A program made the translations under genes and the position numbers. Shown piece after piece: positions 56,534 to 64,000 of a stretch of 64,000 bases of DNA; position 1 is the stretch's first letter; every line of letters begins with the position of its first letter. Source of the stretch: Lyophyllum atratum (taxonomy: Eukaryota; Basidiomycota; Agaricomycetes; Agaricales; Lyophyllaceae); the NCBI GenBank assembly GCA_014905825.1, contig JACGCN010000028.1, forward strand, positions 186,001 to 250,000, in the 5' to 3' direction. Below the pieces are notes generated by a model, which did no database searches, had not been told where the DNA came from, and was given only the letters and a program-made list of their open reading frames with translations.

Positions 56534-57825
56534 CTACATAGAATCACCTTCACTCTCTTCTCCACAGAACGTCCTCTTCCAGCCCCAGGTGGGGAACGAT
56601 GATGGGTTCGACAACCATCGAGCAAACACCAGCGCCTGCGCGGGCTCCGCGTGGACCTTCGCATCGCGCACTCTCTTCGTCCACGCCTTGAACATCTCCG
56701 CATCCGCGAGCGCCCCATAACACATCGCGATCGCATCCACATGCTTCTCCGCGTCCAGCACCTGTAGCCCTTCCTGCTTGATCAATCTCAGCGCGTCGAG
56801 GTGTAGCTTTATGAGTGCATCGTCGGGCATAGAAGTATCGAGGCACCACTCCTCGAAGGAAGGAAGGGCGCGCCAGAACTGCTCGAGCTCTGCACGTGTG
56901 GTGTCGCTGTGATGAACAGCGTCTTCCGAAGGCAGTGAGCAGTAGGTGCAGTTACATTTGAAGCCATATAGTGTCCGCAGGGTCGTATGGCGTTCGTGAC
57001 GAGGGCGAGTACAGGAAGTGTATTGGATTGTGATCTCCTCTCCCTTCTTGATGGGACGCACGGCGGAAAGATAGAGGGAGAATGTAGCTGTATCCCATTC
57101 CCATCGTGCATTGGGGCCGCAGCTAAAAATGAGGGACATTAGCGAGAATATTGATTGAGACCACGGGTGGCTGACCTGTGGTTACACCTGCTGGTGTTGA
57201 GAAATACGGCTCGGTGTGTCGTAAGCTCGGGGTGGGGAACGTCTGGGACTTGGAGCTGGATCCCTAGAGCGTTGGTTCGTACGATCCCTTCCAGAAGGCC
57301 GCAGTCGTCCATGGACTTCGAGTTCGCAAGTGCCATTAAATCGTCACATGCATCAGGAGGAAGTCGATTAAACAACTCCGCATACACGTCGGAGAGTGGT
57401 ATGCTCAGTCCTATAAGGTACGGAGCGACGATGATAGGGTGTTCCACGAGGACGAGGGAGCCGGCAGTTATATCTCGCAAGGCGAACATTCCTAGACCTC
57501 GATCTCCCGCGTCTCCTATCCCAAAAGTGTACAATGGGGCGGGGCATGTTGACTGAAAAGTTTTCGGCAGGAGACCTTCGACGCCCTCGTCAAGGAGAAC
57601 GGCAGCCTCGAAGTCTTCGAAAAGGAAGTTCTGCATAGTATACGAGCGTTCTCGAACGTGGCCAGCAAAATCGAAGTCAGAGGGCGCCAGCGCAGGATTG
57701 GAAGCGACCTGGGCATTGATCTTGGAACAGACGCGTGGGGGAGGTGGAGTACTTGGACCAGCTGTCGAAGAGCTGCGCCAGGCAGGAGAGAATTTCGAGA
57801 GCGTGGCATGATCTTTGGAAGGCAT
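56534..57825 (-). CDS. SET domain protein, SMYD-like
   Basis: Model: complement(56534..57122, 57176..57825), 412 residues. The SET domain starts near residue 96 with GIGDAGDRGLGMFALRDI and includes VEHPIIVAP. The conserved RCNHSCGPNARW block lies across the intron (about 214-225), followed by KKGEEITIQY. A post-SET cysteine cluster (YGFKCNCTYC) completes it. These are the AdoMet- and lysine-binding parts, so lysine methyltransferase activity is expected. The target, histone or other, is not visible. An MYND zinc finger is absent. The C-terminal 150 residues are helical and resemble the tail of fungal SMYD-type proteins. Confidence 0.9.
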
Positions 57826-59112
57826 GATGAGAGATGTGGCATTTCACGACCAGTGGTCCAAGTTTATATACGTTTTTGCTGGCCTGCTGGGCCCTGGCCA
57901 TGAGACCGACTGCGAGGCCACACCCGCTTGGACCCGTCAACCCTCGAGGAAGACAAAGCGGGTCATATTACAGCTAGTATCACACATGCCTTTTGTGTTT
58001 TGGCTCCTGAAGCTGCATCCATCAGTGCTGGAGTTGACGCTTTGACCTCACTTGCGTGATATCCGATGTGCTGAGCGCCTTTTGCGTCTTCGCAGACTTG
58101 TTCGTTCGGAGAGCGCGCAAGACCTTCGTTGGGCTGTAGTTAGGAGAACCCGAAATGAAGGGATACCAGGACGAAATGAAAGGGCATGGCGAGAATAAGC
58201 TTCAAAGAAGATTATGTTGGAAACGTTGAAAACTCTTCACGATCATGTTTGTTTGCGATTGGTCACGGTATCAGATAAGATTGTGTGATAGACCTTGGGC
58301 TCCAGCATGCGACAAGCGCACCCCTGACACGCCTTTGAGCACATTGTTCATCGACATCCGGTTTATTGACCTGCGGGCGAAGCCTGTGTAGACATATATT
58401 TACGGCATTGATACGCACAAGAGATCCCGCAGGAGCAGAAAGACCGACGATAATGATGAATCAGATGTCGTTTCTTACTATGACCCCGGCCCACCCGAGT
58501 CCACACCTGATTGAATTCTGAGCAGGGATCGGCGTGTGGCTAAAGTCGGCCCTGTTCAGGGGATATGATTGTGACATCTTTGCCCCGGATTACATTGAAT
58601 CAGTTACTTAGTTCTCCTGGTCCGAATGAAAAATGAAACATAGCACGTCCTATCAACATCTCCCGACACCAAGGCCTGAATTTTCCTCCTCTGCCGATAT
58701 ATCACACGCTCCGATAACCTCGGCACCATCAATCTTTGAAACCAACGGGATCGTCAAACGTTCAGGGTGCCTGCGGAGTGCTTAGATTTGCTCAAAGCGC
58801 TCCATGTGTATTAAGGCGATCCCGAGCAGAATCTGCTGCGTGAGATGCGTAGTTGATGATATTAAGCCAGAACCACGAAGCCCTTGGATAATTTGAGGAT
58901 TGGCGATCCGAGCGACATGGATGCGACGCCACGTAGTGGAGATGGGGTGAAAAAAAGAAATCCGCGGACAACGAGGTTATAGGAAAATAAGAACCAAAGA
59001 CGTCCGACGGCGAAACAGGACATCAAGTCAGATTTCCAGAACTTTAAGACCTGAATAGTTGACGGACAATAGAATGAAGAAGGTCGTAGTAAGCGAATGA
59101 GACTAACTGGCA
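57826..59112. other. Intergenic, no gene recognised
   Basis: Short frames only. The left part is the promoter of the SET gene; nothing else was identified. Confidence 0.4.
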
Positions 59113-60058
59113 TTAAGAAGAAAACGTACCTGCACCCGAGGCTTGGATGCCCACCCTCTGTTCTGCCATCTTCCAGATTCGTGCCTCGCGAATAGAGTGC
59201 GCTTCGCGGTCAAGGAAGGGCTCCGAATCATGCATAAACACGAGCCTCGGGTCGCGTGCGTGGCCGGGCAAGATGTTTGCAATTGTGGCTGCCGTGAAGC
59301 CAGGTAGCGGATCAAATATTAGGAGGAGCACACACACACGCAGCTGAGTGCAGCGTGACAGAACACCGTGTAGGGCCTGAGCAATCGTGTACGCCGTTCT
59401 GTCATCAAGTGATCGCGGGCCGACGCGTAGGTCGAAGGAGAGGTGGGTCAGACAGGGAAGGAGGTCGAAGCCCCACCATGTCGTCCAATCTTCCCATTTG
59501 TTGATGACAGAAAGGTGGGTAATCTTTTGGAAGAAGGAGAGATCAAAACGTGGATATGGGGAACCCAGAACGCCGTGAAGTAAGACGGAGAGTTTCTTGG
59601 GGCGCAAGGGGTCGAGAGCTGCCGCGATCTCATAGTGGGGCAGACGACACGACGTCTTCCACGTAGTTGGTACGACCCAGAATGTTAAGCTAGTGACTCC
59701 TTGGCAGACGGTGATGATTCGAACGATGCGGTCGTTATAAATGTCGTACGAGATGCAGAGTGATTTTACGTGCGTCGCGAAGAATGCACGAGATTTCGTA
59801 TGGGATGTTTCGATCGTCCGTAGGAAGGCACGGCATGTCGTCTCGCGATGAAGATTCACAACGGAGTACAGCATTCGTTCGATCCTAGAAGTCTGGTCAG
59901 CTTATACTGGGGTGTTCGATGGAGTGGGCCACTCACCAATATTGGACCAGCCGAGATACCAAGACCAACTTCAATGCTGTTTTCCTATCATCCAGCGCAG
60001 CTTGCTCGAAGACGAGACGGAGAATATCATGAGGGAGCGCTAACTTCAGGGACGACAT
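59113..60058 (-). CDS. F-box-like protein
   Basis: Model: complement(59113..59884, 59937..60058), 297 residues. The first exon encodes an F-box-like segment (KLALPHDILRLVFEQAALDDRKTALKLVLVSRLVQYW), and the remainder a long alpha/beta region with Leu- and Trp-rich segments. This arrangement belongs to a large agaric family of short F-box-like proteins. The last codons (TFSS then stop) might be replaced by a further exon, because GTACGT follows GGTGCAG at about 59131. No substrate can be inferred. Confidence 0.72.
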
Positions 60059-62848
60059 AATAGCCATAGTTGAATGAATCTGGTGGTTAAGGGATCTATG
60101 GGTGGGTCAGCTTGCTACGTTATGCTTGCCGGTGAGATGTAAGACAACGGGGGTAGCCTGATTTGAGATGGTCATTAGACCCGAATTAACGTCGCCTCTG
60201 ACGACATCTGCATCTTCAGGTGGGATCGTAGATTTGGGTGGGTTTTGAGCACGGCGTATCATTGAGAAGGCATAGTCGGGAAGGAGTGTCGCGGCTTGCG
60301 TCCGAGGGGTCCATCAGGGAGTGGTACAAGGCTGAAAACATTTTCTGAAGCCTTGATCCGTTTTGCTGGGTCTGCAGAAGCCTGGAACACGTGAGGCTGA
60401 CCGAACGACGCGGATTTCCGGACTTGCCTTCCTCGACGATTAAGTACAACGCTTCCGGATCCACAGGGGCGCGCGCTGGAGGATAGTACTGCACCCTAGG
60501 CCATTGTGGCGCCGGATATCGGGGTAAGAGACGAGTAAAAAGACACTGGATGTTCCAACGGGCAAAGTGGGACGGAGACCCGCAAAATATCATACCCGAC
60601 TGGGAAGCCGCCGCGTGCCTCGTGCCCGCAGGTACAGGTCCCGGGAAGCTTCTCGGCTCCCACTGCGTCGCGCATCTCCTCGCTCGTTCGTCCGAGTCAT
60701 CCATCCGGCGAATCTGATTCATCTCACATCCCGAGCTAAACATGGATGGCGCGGAGACCTCGGAGACAAGACGAAGGTACCCTAATTTTCTAGTCGAGGC
60801 CCCTGGAAACTTCTGCCACATAACTCAGAAATCTCCCCTCAGACTGAAAAATCAGTTGCGAGATGTGAATGCGCTGTCGCGAGTTGCCGTACGGGATTGA
60901 AGCTCCTCCATCGATCTGGGTCTGTGAATAGATTACTCGTGAGACGAGATCGATATCGCTTGTTTGCTTCGATTCTGCACTCCTCCTTCCCATCGAAGGT
61001 GGGGATCTTGAAAGAAGATGTCGCGGTCGGTTACTCGACCTTTAGGCGGGGAGCACAAGGGCTAAAATCAGATAACGGTGTCTGATGGTGTAAATTCGAG
61101 AAGCAGCACCAGGGAGAAATTCAAAAGGTAGAGTCAATGCTACGTTTGCATGAAAAGTGCGAGAGATCTGGATATTTGCATACTTACCTGTACGCGTCGT
61201 GTACGCATGCGCAACCGGACTGAGATCGTATCCAGCCATATGTACCAACGCGGTAACAACCTTGACCAATTTGCATCCAGGACATCGCTAGACTCTGGCC
61301 AAGACTTCGCTTGGGGGACGGTAATTCTCCGTCCGTCGGAAGGTATTCCTCCCTCTCAGTGACCCATGCGATTTCCTATAAGAAGAAGAACAACAACACA
61401 GATTGACTCCGGATAGAAAGAGATCCTGGCCAGATTCGGCCGCGCTCTTTCAAGGGACGTCAGATTGCATAGCGGTCGCCATCTCCGAAGAGATTCGCTA
61501 TCAACTTGGACCTTCTTTCGGCGTAGATGGTAGTCGCGCTTCTGCTTTAGATTCAAATCACAGTCGCGGACTAAATAACCAGGTGCTCAACGGATTATTT
61601 GACGTCGAGGAATCGCTGTGTATTTGGGATCTGTCCAAATTCAAGAACTTAAAACAGCGAGTTGTTAGAACTGTCAGGTAGAATGGACTGGTACCTGGAC
61701 AACCACTCGTATCAGCGCGGTTCCGCAGGAATACGATAACTCAAAGGTTCCCAATATCTTGTTATGCATCACGACGCAAATAGATGCCCCGAGGACTAAG
61801 AAGGGTGACCACGCCAGTAGAGTAGACGGCATTGCCTTCGCGTCCGATTGACTACCAAGTGCTAAGTGTTGGGAGTGTGGGCGTCAAGCAGTGTACGTGT
61901 TGACGTTCGATACTGATGTCGCCTTGTCCGCGGTGGTATGCCCCAGTTCCATAGAGTAGGTAGTCGTCCGACGAAGGTAGCAATAGGCAGCGAGAAAGCT
62001 TGATCAGCATGAATACTTCATGAAACACTTGAATGCGTTCTGACGTCCAACTTCCAATCGCGAGACCGTCCCAGTGTCCCGGTGTCCAGGCGTATTGCGT
62101 CAGGCTCGAGGGAAGTCCCAGATGTAGATACTATGACACCATGCAGGTGATGTCCAAATGATCCAAAACTGGCTAAAAGCTGTCAGTGTGTGGAGTTTAG
62201 CCACAGAGAAGTCCTCCACGTCCAGAAACTCAAGGTGGCATCATGATATTGAGAAGAAATCAGGTCCGAGGGTGCCGAAAGTGTTTGCTTAGAAATTTTA
62301 TCTTATCTTATCGATCATCATCCAACTTTCCAAGGTTGATTTTTTTCCTGGGTGAAGCAAGTGAAGCACCTCGATACCGAGGATATGACATGTAATAAGG
62401 CATCAACTTGCTACACTCAATATTATACGGTCAGCGGACGACAAGAGACAACAATGGTTCCTCAGTTCTGCGTCCATAGGGAGTGGTAGAACTGAATTTT
62501 CTGCGAGAATCTGAAGCCTTCCACCTTTTGACCTCGAGATCAGGTGCTGCATCTGTTCTACTCGCACCTGGTCGTCAACTGGCAGCGTTTTATGTCGCAG
62601 CTTACGGTGAATTCAGCGTGACAACAATTTGTCACATTGATTCTGGCACGGTGCCACTTATGATGGACAAGGGTTGACGTTGAATGACATCCTCCTCCCA
62701 GTTTCTCCTGAATATCATTTGTTTCGTGCGTTTCGTATCTCTGGTAGCCTGCAACTGTGAGTTATGTTTCGGTACCTATCACCGTCTCTCGAGTTTTTCA
62801 ACATGATTTCGTCACACCCAGTAATCGAGCTGTGGCTCCCAAGGCTCA
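60059..62848. other. Intergenic with a weak F-box remnant
   Basis: 2.8 kb with short frames only, apart from the possible remnant listed at 60216-60821. No repeats or RNA genes were recognised. Confidence 0.4.
60216..60821 (-). pseudogene. Possible F-box-related remnant
   Basis: One frame of 201 codons. A short part around 60370-60470 (DPEALYLIVEEGKSG, SVSLTCSRLLQ) resembles the start of agaric F-box domains. The rest does not look like a protein of that family. It could equally be chance. Confidence 0.25.
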
Positions 62849-64000
62849 ATGCAGACACCGCAGACCAGCGACACATCTCTAAGTATCCCACAGGACGTTA
62901 TCGAATGTATCATCGCAGAACTCCAAAAGGACAACCCTTCCCTGAAGCGGTGTGCTTTGGCTTCCAGCTCACTGAGGAATGCGGCTCACCGACATCTCTT
63001 CTATTCCATCACTATCTCAAACGAGAACCTAGCAAGTCGATTCCACGCCCTTCTTCAATATCAGTCGACGATCGCGCCCCTTGTTCGATATCTCAGAGTC
63101 TCTACCGGCTCCCCGAATCCCGCACTATCGCTTCCAGGATGGATAGTTGGCGAATCAGTCCGGAGGATGGAGTCAATCCTACGACGCCTCGCTCCCTATC
63201 TATGCTCTTTCACGTTCGTGTGCCCAGCAATATCTCCATTCTTCGCAATATCTCGCTCTTCCCTGCATTCTGCGGTTATCGGACTCTTCCAGGCACCCAA
63301 CCTCATCGAGGTCCGACTGATTTCAATGCCCTACCCACCACTCCATGCACTCAGAGACTGTCCTCAACTCAAACGGATATATCTTTTCGGAACTGCGCCA
63401 TTCCGAGATGCGGAACAGGAGGTGATATCCGATCGCGACTTGCAACAACCTGATCAGGCAGATCAGCAGGCGCGAGGACAGGTCGATTCCATATACACCG
63501 ATCTCACACCTGGCTTTCTTTTATTGGCAAAAGCCCTAACAGATCGTGGATCCCGCCTTGGCTTCTCTTCTTTGCGACATCTCGAAATTTTCGAGGAAGA
63601 GGATACGATATTGGCGCTGCTCCTACCTTGGCCGTCACACTGGCCGTCACATATGAAGGAGACTATCTGTCTGCTCGAAAATGTTGCGCCAACCTTGGAA
63701 TCCTTCTCCTTGCGGAATATGAACCTGGAGGTCAATTCTGGTCCGTGCGCTTTAGTCCTTCTGGAGGAGATAATTATTCATTTCTCACACAGAGATACAT
63801 CGTCTGCTCCCAGTGGCTAAGATGCGCAATGTCCAATCTTTATCCTTTATCGTCGTCTTGGGGCAGAGATTGGGGAGCAGCCTTGCTTGGCTTATTACCG
63901 CTATGGAGACTCTTGCTACTCCTGAGCATCCCCTTCAAAACTTCATTCTCCGATTGGGGAAGCTGTGTTCACCCGATGCGAGTTTTTATGGTATAGATTC
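62849..64000 (+). CDS. F-box-like protein, cut by the window end
   Basis: Model: join(62849..63740, 63793..64000), open at the right edge; at least 366 residues. The N-terminus is F-box-like (SIPQDVIECIIAELQKDNPSLKRCALASSSLRNAAHRHLF), the usual opening of agaric proteins of this type. Leucine-rich segments follow: LRRLAPYLCSFTFV, PNLIEVRLISMP, CPQLKRIYLFG and FSSLRHLEIFE. The 52-nt intron at 63741-63792 was inferred because the single-exon reading stops at 63820. The spliced one continues with LLPVAKMRNVQSLSFIVV and LQNFILRLG, which fit the repeat pattern. Confidence 0.75.

Noticed and set aside
60216..60821. 201-codon minus-strand frame as an intact gene
   Set aside because: Only a short part resembles an F-box; kept as a low-confidence remnant instead.

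Overview
This window looks like nuclear DNA of a mushroom-forming basidiomycete (Agaricomycetes). The genes are dense and cut by many introns of about 50-65 nt with GT-AG borders. The families are typical of that group: class I hydrophobins, agaric-style F-box proteins, BTB proteins, secreted DUF5648-type and cupredoxin proteins, and a GH16 glucanase. All gene models were spliced by hand and checked by reading phase and family resemblance. No database search was run.

Layout. 1.2-3.3 kb: a zinc-finger-like gene on the minus strand. 5.0-7.4 kb: a mitochondrial TypA/BipA-type GTPase. 7.7-9.0 kb: a single-pass membrane protein. 10.8-12.3 kb: a secreted GH16 glucanase. 14.9-15.5 kb: a secreted DUF5648-like protein. 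17.7-18.7 kb and 22.3-23.1 kb: two BTB paralogues flanking a tandem cupredoxin protein at 20.0-21.5 kb. 23.6-24.8 kb: an EFM7-type methyltransferase. 24.9-26.2 kb: a second zinc-finger-like gene related to the first. 28.0-29.7 kb: a class 3 lipase with one apparent frameshift. 30.9-32.5 kb: a two-span membrane protein. 33.3-36.0 kb: the spindle checkpoint gene MAD1. 36.4-38.1 kb: an F-box protein.

39.5-55.7 kb is a hydrophobin cluster. It holds six canonical class I genes arranged as three head-to-head pairs, plus one strongly diverged eight-cysteine relative. The second and third pairs are an inverted duplication about 2.4 kb long. All four promoter regions carry a copy, one imperfect, of the palindrome CCCTGNNNCAGGG. 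A decayed BTB gene and a DUF262 gene lie inside the cluster. 56.5-57.8 kb: a SET-domain protein. 59.1-60.1 kb and 62.8 kb to the window end: two more F-box-like proteins, the last cut by the edge.

The best leads are the hydrophobin pairs with their shared palindrome and conversion mosaic, the diverged hydrophobin-like gene, consecutive 7-nt and 10-nt microexons in the DUF262 gene, and two GC-AG introns. No transposon, tRNA, rRNA or CRISPR array was recognised.
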